Assembly (NCBI RefSeq): GCF_018812025.1
Contig: NC_063066.1
Span: 6,070,882-6,134,881, forward strand
Length of the DNA stretch: 64,000 nucleotides
Direction: 5' to 3'
Origin: Megalobrama amblycephala
Lineage: Eukaryota > Chordata > Actinopteri > Cypriniformes > Xenocyprididae
Each line of letters begins with the position of its first letter. Within the stretch, counting starts at the first letter, position 1. Of this stretch, positions 1-10,729 are shown piece after piece. Under the pieces are notes generated by a model. It saw nothing but the letters and a program-made list of their open reading frames with translations. It ran no database searches and was not told the DNA's origin. The position numbers and the translations under genes were made by a program.

Positions 1-1063
1 TGTGTGACATTGTCCCAAAAGCAGTCAGTCAGGGAGCGAAATATAATTTCCATATAAGGTTAGGTGCATTAGGGAGTCATTTGTAGAGGTAAACAAGTAA
101 CACAACTTGAACTTGCTATATCGAACAACGTTTTCTGTTGATCAAAAATAAACACCTCCACACAAGAGTGGTTTAGTGATTTCGAAAATTGAGAACAAAC
201 ATTTGTTTTATATATTGCTAAGAGTGGTTGTGTGACAGACGCAGCAACATACACACTCAGTGGCGCAGAGATACTTATGTAATGCGGTCAGCTGTATGGT
301 TTTGGTAACAACGTCTTCAAACGCGGCTCAACCAATCAGAATCAAGGGTCGGAACTATCCGTTATATAATTACATTTTTGTGTTATAAAATAAAGGCAAG
401 CCTTATTGCTGCTCATCCGTTTCAATAAGGTGGGGCATAATAGAAATTGTGTGGCTTTAACACCCATGACTCAAGAAATATCTATAAAAATAACCGGGTG
501 GTCACACATCAAAACAACTGTGTAAATTAATAAAGGCATTCTGGGCTGCCCATAAAAATGTATATAAAAAATATGGCAGGTAATTTAAACTCATAGAGGA
601 GAAAATGCACTGTACAATAATCCCATAAAACTGACACTCAAAGGTTGCTCATTGACGTCTATAAAGTGCACTGCAATATCAGAACCAAAATGTCGGTCAA
701 GAGACGATTTATATGTCAAGCCCCCAAAAGCGACAGCCAGAGATTTATAACAGAAACATGAGAGACCTTTTCTGTAAAGGGAGCAGCGAGATGCACCATG
801 AATACTTAATGCTTACCACAGCGTCTCAGGGCTCTCGTCCTCAGGGTCAGACCGGAAGAATGTCTTTAGATATCTGGTTAAAGAGGAAGAGCTCTTGATG
901 TTCATTGAAATTAAATCCATGGTATTGCCATTTAAATTTTGACATTTGCCAGTTTCATTACAACACAAAGACCAAGACAGACAATTGCTATTGGATTGTG
1001 CATTTGTCTAATGTATGACGTGCACCGCCAAAAGCTGAGCCCTTTATTTATTTCTTCAAAAAG
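1..1063 (+). other. upstream klhl4 intron, 3' part
   Basis: This precedes the acceptor of the first visible exon. I recognise no coding exon and no clear element ends in it. It is AT-rich noncoding sequence. Confidence 0.6.
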
Positions 1064-1226
1064 GAATTGCTGTGCTAGAGGGGCCCATGTATGCAGTGGG
1101 AGGCCATGACGGATGGAGCTATTTGAACACAGTAGAAAGGTGGGACCCCCAGGCGAGGCAGTGGAATTATGTGGCCAGTATGTCCACCCCCCGCAGCACT
1201 GTCGGAGTCACTGCTCTCAATGGAAA
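1064..1226 (+). CDS. klhl4: klhl4-like, internal coding exon (Kelch repeats)
   Basis: This exon encodes about 54 residues of a Kelch beta-propeller, reading [20 protein letters not shown] and ending [11 protein letters not shown]. The GG doublet, the spaced W in RQW and the Y/W pattern are the Kelch signature. The acceptor is the AG at 1062-1063 after a pyrimidine-rich tract, and the donor GT is at 1227. The exon begins with two bases of a split codon and ends two bases into a Lys codon that the next exon completes, so the frame is kept. KLHL proteins of the KLHL1/4/5 group are BTB-BACK-Kelch proteins; most act as substrate adaptors for cullin-3 ubiquitin ligases or bind actin, and the role of this copy is inferred from the family only. 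BTB and BACK lie upstream of the window. klhl4 is preferred because of the C-terminus encoded at 13073-13129; klhl5 or klhl1 is the alternative. Confidence 0.9.
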
Positions 1227-1461
1227 GTAAGGAATTCATTTGTTCTTATTTTCCTTTGTAGGATTGTTGCGCTATGATACAATTTTAAAAATTGCTTTTC
1301 CTTACTGAAAATTTTTAATTCAGATGGGGATACTACACTATATTCAGGGATTGACCTTAACTTTTTTGCTCACCAGCCACCGTGGTTAGTGGTCTTCCAA
1401 AGTTTCTAGCCACTCAGCATTTTCACTGGCCACAATTTTGACATTACCACGGGGAAAAACT

Positions 1462-1464
<3 letters not shown>

Positions 1465-1545
<81 letters not shown>
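1465..1545. repeat. (AT)n microsatellite
   Basis: About 40 uninterrupted AT units in klhl4 intron sequence. The apparent YIYIYI open frames across it on both strands are artefacts of the repeat. Confidence 0.97.
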
Positions 1546-1547
<2 letters not shown>

Positions 1548-1551
<4 letters not shown>

Positions 1552-1933
1552 GGCGTAATTTTTTTGAAAGGGTCACAAAACAAAATCACAAAACAAAACA
1601 CACATAAACGCGTCCCTGCTCTTGATATACAATCACTGATGAACATATTTGGTTTTAATGAGAAAAAAAAAAAAAATCATTCATGGTTGGATTAGAACCG
1701 AGAACCTCTTGCACCCTAAACAGATTTATTGCCACTAGTCCATACTGTTGAGACTAACGACATATTGTATTATAGCAGATGTAGGGAAACTATCATATTT
1801 TAACACATTTATAATTTTAATATCATATTATTATTATTATTATTGTAATAATACATACAATTACAATACACCCCCCCCCCACACACACATACACATTCTT
1901 GTCCCACCCACTTTTTAAAACAAAGTTACGCCA

Positions 1934-1936
<3 letters not shown>
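1548..1936. mobile_element. small hAT-like nonautonomous element between TA microsatellites
   Basis: The left end reads CATAGGCGTAATTTTTT and the right end is the reverse of CAGTGGCGTAACTTTG, giving imperfect terminal inverted repeats of hAT type (CA-G..GGCGTAA). Flanking 8-mers are TATATACA and TATATATA, consistent with an 8-bp duplication inside a TA repeat. No transposase is present. The interior includes ATT repeats, a C-run and CA repeats. Confidence 0.55.

Positions 1937-1996
<60 letters not shown>
1937..1996. repeat. (TA)n microsatellite
   Basis: About 30 TA units, bounded on both sides by inward-facing GGCGTAAC hAT ends. Confidence 0.97.
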
Positions 1997-1998
<2 letters not shown>

Positions 1999-2001
<3 letters not shown>

Positions 2002-2022
2002 TGGCGTAACTTTGTTTTTAAA
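1999..2022. mobile_element. second GGCGTAAC hAT terminus
   Basis: CAGTGGCGTAACTTTG is repeated here in the orientation opposite to the end at 1921-1936, making a palindrome around the TA tract. The matching far end of this copy was not found. Confidence 0.45.
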
Positions 2023-2039
2023 AATATTTTTTTAATGTT

Positions 2040-2933
2040 ATCTGATAATTTGGCTGCTGTCACTTTAAGACCTGATGCACAGATCCATTATACTGCTACA
2101 CATGCTACACAACTGTTTACATTCACTTAAAACATAACTGACTGTGTTTATGTGAATATTCACCAAGACCAGCAATTTGACATTATTTTGTGTGTTTCTG
2201 TCAGGACCACTATCGTCAAATATGATAGATAATGCATAGAGTTTGTATTGGCGGTATGGTTCTGTTCTGGGCAAGAACTCCCTGCGCATCCATACAGCCT
2301 AGCATGGATAAGAGCAGGGAGAGCAGCAATAAACCCCCTAGGGTAAACAGAACAGGACCAACATGCAGATATCATTAAATGTCATGATTTAACGTACACA
2401 TATTTCGAGAATTAGTCTGATTCAGGGGAAATAATAAGGCCAATCCTGACTGAAGAGAGGAGGAGCTGGGGATGGAGGAGGGTAATTTTCTCCTGAGAAA
2501 TGCAATAGCTGCTGATAATACTGAGGAGCTTATATATAGATGCCGTAATAGGCGTCGTATTCCTATAGGTAGACGCAAGTCACCTGGGAGTCAGCTGATG
2601 CAAGCTTGACTGACGTGACCTGCCAGAACTGATGCTAATGCTAGATATTTGACTGTTTAAGTGCAATAAGCAGCAAAAAAGAACTCAATTTAGCACTGAG
2701 AGACTTTTATGTGAAGCACTTTGGGTGTGAGCGCAAAATCTGCAGGAATGAGTAAAATTCAATTTCTGTAACATCAACAATATTCATCTGGAGCAAATGA
2801 AACGAGCGAGTGAAGGGAGGCGGGTTTGTGTGTCAACTCGCTGTCGGAGAGATGAGAGCGAGAGAAAGAGCAGCGTTTCAGATATTTCAGTATCAATATG
2901 TATAGAAAAATCAGTATTTTTGCCACCTTTTTA
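2040..2933. other. klhl4 intron, no recognised feature
   Basis: No exon, RNA gene or element ends recognised. Short open frames here show no family resemblance. Confidence 0.5.
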
Positions 2934-2934
2934 A

Positions 2935-3062
2935 AGGGTTAGTTCACCCAAAAATGAAATTTCTGTTATTAAGCACTCACCCTTGTGCTGTTCCAAACCT
3001 GTAAGACCCTCGTTCATCTTCGGAACACAAATTAAGATATTTTTGATGAAATCCAAGGGCAG
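2935..3062. repeat. fragment of TTAA / AGGGTTAGTTCACCC element
   Basis: It begins TTAA then AGGGTTAGTTCACCC and contains the family's typical arm (CACAAATTAAGATATTTTTG). The other end is missing, so it is a single-ended fragment. Compare the full element at 14213-14694. Confidence 0.7.
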
Positions 3063-3079
3063 AAATAAAAAATTTTGGG

Positions 3080-3807
3080 TGAAGACTACAATTTTAAAAT
3101 GTGTATATCATATATAAAATTCAACCTGCCTAAGTGGCTAGTAGGAGTGATTGCATTACACGTTACTGCTGAAACCTGCGGTGTTAATGTCAAGCCCTGA
3201 TTACCACTGTAATAATATTGCAATATGTAAAAAATGTGTAATTTGGAATTTAATTCATTTAAAAAGAGAGCAGTGAAGAAAAAACGTTTCTATCAATGAC
3301 AGTATATGTGCTGTGGCTGATTGCTTTCCTCCATGGATTCTCTTCATGATGAGGTCTGAATTAGGTTCTGAATCCAATATACTGTGTAACCCTGTACAGC
3401 CAGACGGGAGTTAATAGGCTCTGAGACCAAAGCATCTCTAGTGTCTTTTACATTAAATTCACTTGAGTGGCAGGCGAGCTGTGCTGTTAGGGGATAGTGC
3501 TGTTAGCTCTATCCAAGAAAACAGAGGCTGGATTTGAATCTAGCAGAACATTGACTGATGGCTCGTTGGGTATTTCTGTAACCAGGTCAAAAACAAACCC
3601 TTCAAGCCACCTCTAGAGCCCAGTGTCCTACATTTCAAAGTGATTAATTGATCAGTCTTTTCAACAGAACATCTTTTTGAATTTCTGTAGGACAGGGGTT
3701 GTCAGCCTCTTCTGACCCAGGCTCCCCTAGCCAAGACTCTTTGCAAACCCAAGGAGTCCCGATATAAAAATGCTTGAAATTATTAGCAACACTGTAAAAT
3801 GTCTCAG
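3080..3807. other. klhl4 intron, no recognised feature
   Basis: AT-rich noncoding sequence. A CAGGGGTTG string near 3693 resembles a hAT end but has no partner. Confidence 0.45.
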
Positions 3808-3997
3808 TACCCAGGTGTAAAAAAAGTACATTTCTATAATATACTTAAAGTGCTCTATTTTCACACACTAATTTTGTACTTAATATACAAAAAATTCTTC
3901 TTTAGTACTTTTTAAGATCATCTTAAGAACATCTAAGTGTACTCAACTGTGCTATTTTGAGACAGCGTGAAATATGAACTAAAATGTGCTTTTAATA

Positions 3998-4106
3998 TAC
4001 TATCTCTGTATTTAAAAAAATTTATTTAGATACTACTTATAGTACATTTGAACCCATAGTGTACTACAAGTAGTATCTAAATATATTTTTTAAATACAGA
4101 GATAGT
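3998..4106. repeat. inner palindrome of the hairpin element
   Basis: ATACTATCTCTGTATTTAAA at its left side is mirrored by TTTAAATACAGAGATAGTAT at its right side. GTAGTATCTAAATA and TATTTAGATACTAC repeat the same symmetry further inside. Confidence 0.85.
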
Positions 4107-4107
4107 A

Positions 4108-5694
4108 TAAACCCGATTCCAAAAAAGTTGGGACACTGTACAAATTGTGAATAAAAACAGAATGCAATGATGTGGAAGTTTCAAATTTCAATATTTTATT
4201 CAGAATACAACATAGATGACATATCAAACATTTAAACTGAGAAAATGTATCATTTTAAGGGAAAAATAAGTTGATTTTAAATTTTCATGGCATCAACACA
4301 TCTCAAAAAAGTTGGGACAAGGCCATGTTTACCACTGTGTGGCATCCCCTCTTCTTTTTATAACAGTCTGCAAACGTCTGGGGACTGAGGAGACAAGTTG
4401 CTCAAGTTTAGGAATAGGAATGTTGTCCCATTCTTGTCTAATACAGGCTTCTAGTTGCTCAACTGTCTTAGGTCTTCTTTGTCACATCTTCCTCTTTATG
4501 ATGCGCCAAATGTTTTCTATGGGTGAAAGATCTGGACTGCAGGCTGGCCATTTCAGTACCCGGATCCTTCTTCTACGCAGCCATGATGCTGTAATTGATG
4601 CAGTATGTGGTCTGGCATTGTCATGTTGGAAAATGCAAGGTCTTCCCTGAAAGAGACGACGTCTGGATGGGAGCATATGTTGTTCTAGAACTTGGATATA
4701 CCTTTCAGCATTGATGGTGCCTTTCCAGGTGTGTAAGCTACCCATGCCACATGCACTCATGCAACCCCATACCATCAGAGATGCAGGCTTCTGAACTGAG
4801 CGCTGATAACAACTTGCGTTGTCCTTGTCCTCTTTAGTCCGGATGACATGGCATCCCAGTTTTCCAAAAAGAACTTCAAATTTTGATTCGTCTGACCACA
4901 GAACAGTTTTCCACTTTGCCACAGTCCATTTTAAATGAGCCTTGGCCCAGAGAAAACGCCTGCACTTCTGGATCATGTTTAGATATGGCTTCTTTTTTGA
5001 CCTATAGAGTTTTAGCCGGTGGCACGGTGGATTGTGTTCACCGACAATGTTTTCTGGAAGTATTCCTGGAGCCCATGTTGTGATTTCCATTACAGAAGCA
5101 TTCCTGTATGTGATGCAGTTCCGTTTAAGGGCCCGAAGATCACGGGCATCCAGTATGGTTTTCCGGCCTTGACCCTTACGCACAGAGATTGTTCCAGATT
5201 CTCTGAATCTTTGGATGATATTATGCACTGTAGATGATGATAACTTCAAACTCTTTGCAATTTTTCTCTGAGAAACTCCTTTCTGATATTGCTCCACTAT
5301 TTTTCGCCGCAGCATTGGGGGAATTGGTGATCCTCTGCCCATCTTGACTTCTGAGAGACACTGCCACTCTGAGAGGCTCTTTTTATACCCAATCATGTTG
5401 CCAATTGACCTAATAAGTTGCAAATTGGTCCACCAGCTGTTCCTTATATGTACATTTAACTTTTCCAGCCTCTTATTGCTACCTGTCCCAACTTTTTTGG
5501 AATGTGTAGCTCTCATGAAATCCAACATGAGCCAACATTTGGCATGACATTTCAAAATGTCTCACTTTCAACATTTGATATGTTATCTATATTCTATTGT
5601 GAATAAAATATAAGTTTATGAGATTTGTAAATTATTGCATTCCTTTTTTATTCACAATTTGTACAGTGTCCCAACTTTTTTGGAATCGGGTTTG
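4108..5694 (-). mobile_element. Tc1/mariner transposon, near full length
   Basis: The terminal repeats start AAACCCGATTCCAAAAAAG and are about 210 bp long. Each carries a second copy of the AAAAAAGTTGGGACA motif (about 4304-4319 and 5485-5500), which is the inverted-repeat/direct-repeat layout known from fish Tc1 elements such as Sleeping Beauty. The target is TA (4106-4107 and 5695-5696). The element is about 1.59 kb and holds one transposase frame on the - strand. The two ends differ by few changes, so it is probably moderately young. Confidence 0.92.
4329..5342 (-). pseudogene. Tc1/mariner transposase, one premature stop
   Basis: The likely start is MGRGSPIPPML at 5342; upstream in-frame residues lie in the terminal repeat and do not resemble transposase. 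Residues about 10-55 form a helix-turn-helix DNA-binding region (KGVSQRKIAKSLKLSSSTVH). The catalytic triad is visible as DD34E: D151 in WSDESKF, D241 in FQHDNARPH and E276 in DLSPIENIW. The family cuts and pastes DNA at TA. After residue 286 a TGA (4482-4484) stands where the family has Arg (CGA to TGA), and 50 further in-frame codons continue to a TAA at 4329. Residues about 91-108 read unlike the family, as if two compensating frameshifts had occurred. Full length would be about 337 residues, normal for the family. It is probably inactive. Confidence 0.9.
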
Positions 5695-5961
5695 TATATT
5701 AAAAGCATATTTTAGTTCATATTGAATGCTGTCTCAAAATAGCATAGTTGAGTACACTTAGATGTTCTTAAGATGATCTTAAGTAGTACTAAAGAAGAAT
5801 TTTTAGTATATTAAGTACAAAATTGGTGCACGAAAATAGAGCACTTTAAGTACATTAGAGAAGTGTACTTTTTTTTCACCTGGGTATAAGGTCATCCAAC
5901 CAGAGATTGTTAAATGTTTCCCAAATTTGGCTGAAATTGAGAGGTGATCATACTTTTATTT

Positions 5962-6190
5962 GTGGCTGCACCAATACTTTGGAGCAGCCTACCTGTATTT
6001 ACTAGAATTGCCCCACTGCATGAAAAGCTCAAAAAATATCTGTTTTCTCTTGCTTTTAATCATAGCTGATTTGTGTAGTTGCTGGTCCTGTTTGGTTTTA
6101 TTTTTGATGGTCTTTTCAGACATATTGTACAATCAATCTGTCAGCAATCTTTATTTTTAAGGATGCTACAGAAATAAAGTTGACATTGAC
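5962..6190 (+). mobile_element. LINE (L2/CR1-like) 3' end relic
   Basis: One frame reads VAAPILWSSLPVFTRIAPLH, then EKLKKYLFSLAF, and stops at 6067-6069. This is the typical C-terminus of fish L2/CR1-type reverse transcriptase proteins (a VAAP-LWNSLP...LK-YLF pattern). About 120 bases later comes a tail GAAATAAAGTTGACATTGAC, also typical of these LINEs. Only the extreme 3' end is present, as usual for 5'-truncated LINE insertions. Confidence 0.7.
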
Positions 6191-6546
6191 ACTAAAATAT
6201 CTTTCATTGAAAAACATTAGTGTATTATATGCTAAACTTCCTCAATACCTTATTTTTCATGCTCATGCCTCTGGTTTCTTCACACCATATTGTCTGACAG
6301 TGAGAGAAATTTACTTTCTTTTATTGAGGGTTTTTATGCCAATAAAATCAGAAAAGTATAATAGAAAATGTTGTTTCTTATGACCACAAACTTTAACCAC
6401 ATTCATTTTAATACATTTTGAATACATTTCACAAATCAATCCACAAACCGTCATCTGAAATATACCACTTATTTCAAATACTTATGTTTATCAGAATAAT
6501 TCCCAGTATTTTCGGGGAAGTAGTTTGAAAAAGAAAAATACAGATA

Positions 6547-7481
6547 CAGTACAGTCCAAAAGTTTGGAACCACTAAGATTTTTAATGTTTTTAAAAGAAG
6601 TTTCGTCTGCTCACCAAGGCTACATTTATTTAATTAAAAATACAGTAAAAAACAGTAATATTGTGAAATATTATTACAATTTAAAATAACTGTGTACTAT
6701 TTAAATATATTTGACAAAGTAATTTATTCCTGTGATGCAAAGCTGAATTTTCAGCATCATTACTCCAGTCTTCAGTGTCACATGATCCTTCAGAAATCAT
6801 TCTAATATGCTGATTTGCTGCTCAATAAACATTTATGATTATTTTCAATGTTGAAAACAGTTGTGTACTTTTTTTTTTTCAGGATTCCTTGATGAATAGA
6901 AAGTTCAAAAGAACAGCATTTATCTGAAATACAAAGCTTCTGTAGCATTATACACTACCGTTCAAAAGTTTGGGGTCCGTAAGAATTTTTATTTTTATTT
7001 TTTTGAAAAGAAATTAAAGAAATGAATACTTTTATTCAGCAAGGATGCATTAAATCAATCAAAAGTGGCAGTAAAGACATTTATAATGTTACAAAAGATT
7101 AGATTTCAGATAAACACTGTTCTTTTGAACTTTCTATTCATCAAATAATCCTGAAAAAAAATATTGTACACAAATATTTTGTACAATTGTACACATTAAA
7201 TGTTTCTTGAGCAGCAGATCAGCATATTAGAATGATTTCTGAAGGATCATGTGACACTGAAGACTGGAGTAACGATGCTGAAAATTCAGCTTTGCATCAC
7301 AGGAATAAATTACTTTGTGAAATATATTCAAATAGAAAACAGTTATTTTAAATTGTAATAATATTTCACAATATTACTGTTTTTTACTGTATTTTTAATT
7401 AAATAAATGTAGCCTTGGTGAGCAGACGAAACTTCTTTTAAAAACATTAAAAATCTTTTAAAAAACTTTTGGACTGTACTG
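6547..7481. mobile_element. long inverted-repeat element (TA target)
   Basis: The ends read CAGTACAGTCCAAAAG and its inverse and are flanked by TA (6545-6546, 7482-7483). Arms of about 380 bp (6547-6931 and 7102-7481) are inverted copies with shared blocks such as TGAAAATTCAGCTTTGCATC. The loop of about 170 bp contains the start of a different repeat (TACACTACCGTTCAAAAG at about 6952), suggesting a composite. No coding sequence. Confidence 0.8.
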
Positions 7482-7485
7482 TATC

Positions 7486-8124
7486 TTTCACCAAAATAAC
7501 TTGTTCCAACTCAAAGTCAGCATGAAATTTTAACCTATTTATTTTTCTTAATGCGTATGGTCTTACTGTGCATGCTTAAATCATGCATTTATTAATTTGA
7601 ATATACATTTTTATATTAAAAAAATGTGATGTATGAGTGAAACACCAGAAAAACAACACTGAGTAGGACTTGATTTTATCCATTGATTGTTGAAGATGAA
7701 TGTGATTGGTTTAACTGCAGTGTGGCCTTGTGATATGCTCACCTGACATCTATGACATATGCAAGAAGAGCAAGTATAAAAAGTTAAAATGTTAAAATAT
7801 AATTGTATTATAAAATAAATATATTATTGTAAAATATAATATATTTAAAAAATGCACAGATGAATTGTTCACAATAAGACCACTAATATGCAGAAAATAA
7901 ATACAAATGTTTGATTTCATGCCATTTTCTGGGGGCAAAAAACAAAAAAACAAAACAAAACAAAAAAGTTCACTTGTGACACTGGTGCAACCCAGTCTCA
8001 TTAGAAAAACATACCTGTGGGAACATTTTTGCAAAACGAAAATACGTAGTGCCATGTACGTTTCGTGACTTTCATGATCAAAATGTGCGAGATGCGAATG
8101 TTTCATGTCTTTATTTATTTACAG
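7486..8124. other. klhl4 intron, no recognised feature
   Basis: AT-rich sequence leading to the acceptor at 8123-8124. No element ends recognised. Confidence 0.5.
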
Positions 8125-8337
8125 GTTGTTTGCTGTAGGCGGTCGTGATGGAAGCTCCTGTCTGCGATCGATGGAATGTTTTGATCCCCACACCAATAAA
8201 TGGAGCATGTGCGCACCGATGTCAAAGAGGAGGGGAGGAGTGGGTGTGGCCACGTATAACAGTTTCTTGTATGCAGTGGGAGGACATGACGCACCAGCTT
8301 CAAGCCATTGTTCGCGTCTGTCAGATTGTGTGGAGAG
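8125..8337 (+). CDS. klhl4: klhl4-like, internal coding exon (Kelch repeats)
   Basis: This 213-bp exon encodes about 71 residues with two Kelch blades: [20 protein letters not shown], then [20 protein letters not shown], then [14 protein letters not shown] and SRLSDCVER. The first base completes the Lys codon split at 1226, and the last two bases start an Arg codon completed at 8911. Splice sites are a clear tttacag acceptor (AG 8123-8124) and GTAAGC donor (8338). The HDAPAS and SRLSDCVER wording is characteristic of the KLHL1/4/5 subgroup rather than of more distant Kelch proteins. The preceding intron is about 6.9 kb and filled with mobile elements. No frame disruption is visible, which argues for a functional gene. 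Confidence 0.93.
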
Positions 8338-8910
8338 GTAAGCTACCACGGCACAACACCTGGGAAGAAAGAAACCCATCACCTAATTATCTTCATAATA
8401 ATGACAACAAGCAGGCTGTGAGTCTTGGCAGATAGTTATGGGTGCCAAGTACTATAATTTGCACATTTATTTGCAAATGTGGACACATCTTACTTCACAG
8501 TGAAATCACTGTTACTTTGTTACTGAGAAATGTGGTTGGGAGCCGCAGTAATTCAGTAATCTGGTGTTAAACGCCCCCTGCTGGTGATGATTCAAACTAC
8601 AGCGTACACCAGCTGCAATGTGGAGTAATAAAGACATCTTAATTAATGAACAAAGGCCATCAGAAACCTAAACGTATTGCTCCGTTATTACTCTGCACGT
8701 TGAAAGCACAATAGATTTCATTGTTAGGCATGAAGATAATCATAGTCCTTGTGCTTTAGAAGGCTTCCACTATCTCGATTACAGACTTACTGCTGTTTAA
8801 CTGCTCTGTGCAATTATCTCTCTCTTTTTTCAGTGGCTTACAATGAAAGTACTAGGACAGGTTTGTACTGTGTTGTATTGCGCCTCATATGCTCTGTACT
8901 GCATTTACAG
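8338..8910. other. klhl4 intron, 573 bp
   Basis: A short intron with a GTAAGC donor and tttacag acceptor. A GCCCCCTGCTGGTG string near 8573 is a common vertebrate noncoding motif; nothing else recognised. Confidence 0.6.
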
Positions 8911-9082
8911 GTATGACCCCAAAACAGACACATGGACCACAGTGTCCTCCCTGAGCGTTCCCCGGGATGCAGTGGGGGTGTGTCTGCTGGGAGACAGGTT
9001 ATATGCGGTCGGAGGCTATGACGGTCAGACCTACTTAAACAGTGTTGAGTCCTATGACGCACAGAACAATGAATGGACTGAG
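8911..9082 (+). CDS. klhl4: klhl4-like, penultimate coding exon (last full Kelch blades)
   Basis: This exon encodes about 57 residues: [20 protein letters not shown], then [18 protein letters not shown], then [14 protein letters not shown]. It completes one Kelch blade and supplies most of the next. The acceptor is tttacag at 8904-8910 and the donor GTGGGT starts at 9083. It ends on a complete codon (phase 0). ATG codons near 8843 lie in the preceding intron and are not start sites. The intron before it is only 573 bp, while the one after it is about 4 kb and contains nested transposons. Confidence 0.92.
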
Positions 9083-10260
9083 GTGGGTGCATTGAGGCCA
9101 TGATTAAATCAGGCTGCCTCTAAAGCAGTGGTTCTCAACTATATTTAAAGTCCACAACAATATTCAAAGTTGTTTTATTCACAATTTCTACCTGATTATT
9201 TTTTTAGAGCTTGTCATAACTACAAAATAGTTTTATTGATGTACATGACTGTTCTAAAAATCACACTTTAAAAAAACAAAAACAAAAAAAACATAAAACA
9301 CGGAGACCTGATTACACGCTTTTTCTTTTCCTTTTGTGCTAATTTACTTATTTACACAGATCCAAAGAAAATGGAAAACCTTATTCATAGTTTTCAGTCG
9401 AGCAACTAGCGCAGAGACCTCGAGGGCAAAACATCCATAGAGCTGCAGCACAGGCCTGTCAATTTTCCATCTCAAAAGGAGGGAAAAAAAAGTTTTGAAA
9501 TGTAAAAAACATGAAATGTGAAATACACTTTAAGTGCCTTAATGTACCAAAACTGATCAATTTCAGTAAAAGATCACATTCAGTATACACCTTGTTGATG
9601 ATGCATACTGTACAGACAAGCAGATGAACCCAGAAAATGAATGCAATGCGCTAAATGGTTAAGTGTTTTGTTTATCCCAGTGGTTTAAAGAAACTGCGTG
9701 TTGTGTTTATATTCTGGGTTCATCTGCTTGCCTTTACATATGCATCACTAATAAGGTATATTATGGAATGATATTCCAGACAATATTAAAAAGGAATTTT
9801 ATATATATTTTTTCCGGTTGCCAGGTGAACATAAAATCAGATTTTTGACTTTATTTGAAGTAACAACAGAAACAACAACAATACAAAAAGGCATGTTTTA
9901 TTGCAAAAATGCCCAAATTCCCTGTTTTCCACCACTAGAAGCTGTGGCATACTTTCCCACTATATCAATAAACCCCACCCTCAAGACTGATTGACAGTTG
10001 ACTGTTAGGCACCAGAAATGCATGTGTAAAGGGGATTGCGATTCTAATGGATTTTTTTTTTTTTAAGGGTTGGGGCAGGAAGTGAAATAGCAAATGGGTG
10101 ATTTTCTATTGCTATTTCAAAATGGCAGTGTTATAACTCATAAGACATTAGAAATGCAATTGCAAATGGACTTTGCGTTTCCATTTGAAATTTGGCAGAT
10201 GTTGCATAAAAGAAAATCCAAAGACAATTGCAAATAATGCATTTGTGTTTCCATTATGTC

Positions 10261-10537
10261 CAACGCTATCTCATGACCAATTTGTACGTATTTTATGAGG
10301 TGGCTAATTTGTACATATTCGTACAACCTCACTCGTACAATTTCATACCATTTGTCTAAACCCCAGTGATGGGTATGTTTAGGGGCCGGGTTAGGGGTAG
10401 GTCATTTGTACGAATTCATAAGAATTTGGCAAATTGTAAAATATGTGCGATTTTGCAAAAAAATTAGTGAGGTTGTACGAATTCGTATAAATTAGCCACC
10501 TCATAAAATACGTACAAAGTGCCGTGAGATCGGGTTG
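10261..10537. mobile_element. inverted-repeat MITE
   Basis: The ends are inverted copies: GTACGTATTTTATGAGGTGG on the left and its reverse on the right, with outer strings near CAACCCGATCTCACGGC. The centre has GGGTTAGGGGTAGG. This is a repeat type I know from cyprinid genomes. Confidence 0.75.
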
Positions 10538-10729
10538 TTACAACATATGCGTGCACAAGTTAAAAATGCAATTGCAAATACAATTTGTAATTGAATTTGC
10601 AATTCCTTTAGAATATTGTCCAGAATATCATTCCATATTTTTAGGGCTGATACCAGTGAAATGAAGTCAATATCATCAAAATTCATGCATAAAAAAAAAA
10701 AAAAAAGAAGAAAAAAAAAAGGAATATAG

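Larger units (their letters stand above)
3810..5884. mobile_element. hairpin-type nonautonomous element (TA target) split by a mariner insertion
   Basis: The ends read CCCAGGTG and CACCTGGG and are flanked by TA at 3808-3809 and 5885-5886, a Tc1/mariner-type target. The two arms are inverted copies: the left runs from about 3810 to 3998, the right from about 5697 to 5884, with shared strings such as GTACTTAAAGTGCTCTATTTT. The centre contains its own smaller palindrome (about 3998-4106). A complete Tc1/mariner element sits just after that palindrome, at the TA at 4106-4107. Confidence 0.85.

Noticed and set aside
1386..1695. Open frames on both strands encoding long YIYIYI runs
   Set aside because: They are translations of the AT microsatellite and not genes.
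3690..3760. CAGGGGTTG string resembling a hAT left end
   Set aside because: No matching right end or target duplication could be found.
4312..5547. Several + strand open frames across the mariner
   Set aside because: They are antisense shadows of the - strand transposase frame.
8105..8435. Longer open frames over the Kelch exon, starting at ATG 8105 or 8145
   Set aside because: Splice sites and Kelch homology define the exon; the extra residues are intron translation or a wrong frame.
8838..8910. ATG at 8843 as an alternative start of the klhl4 exon
   Set aside because: Those residues precede a clear acceptor and have no Kelch similarity.
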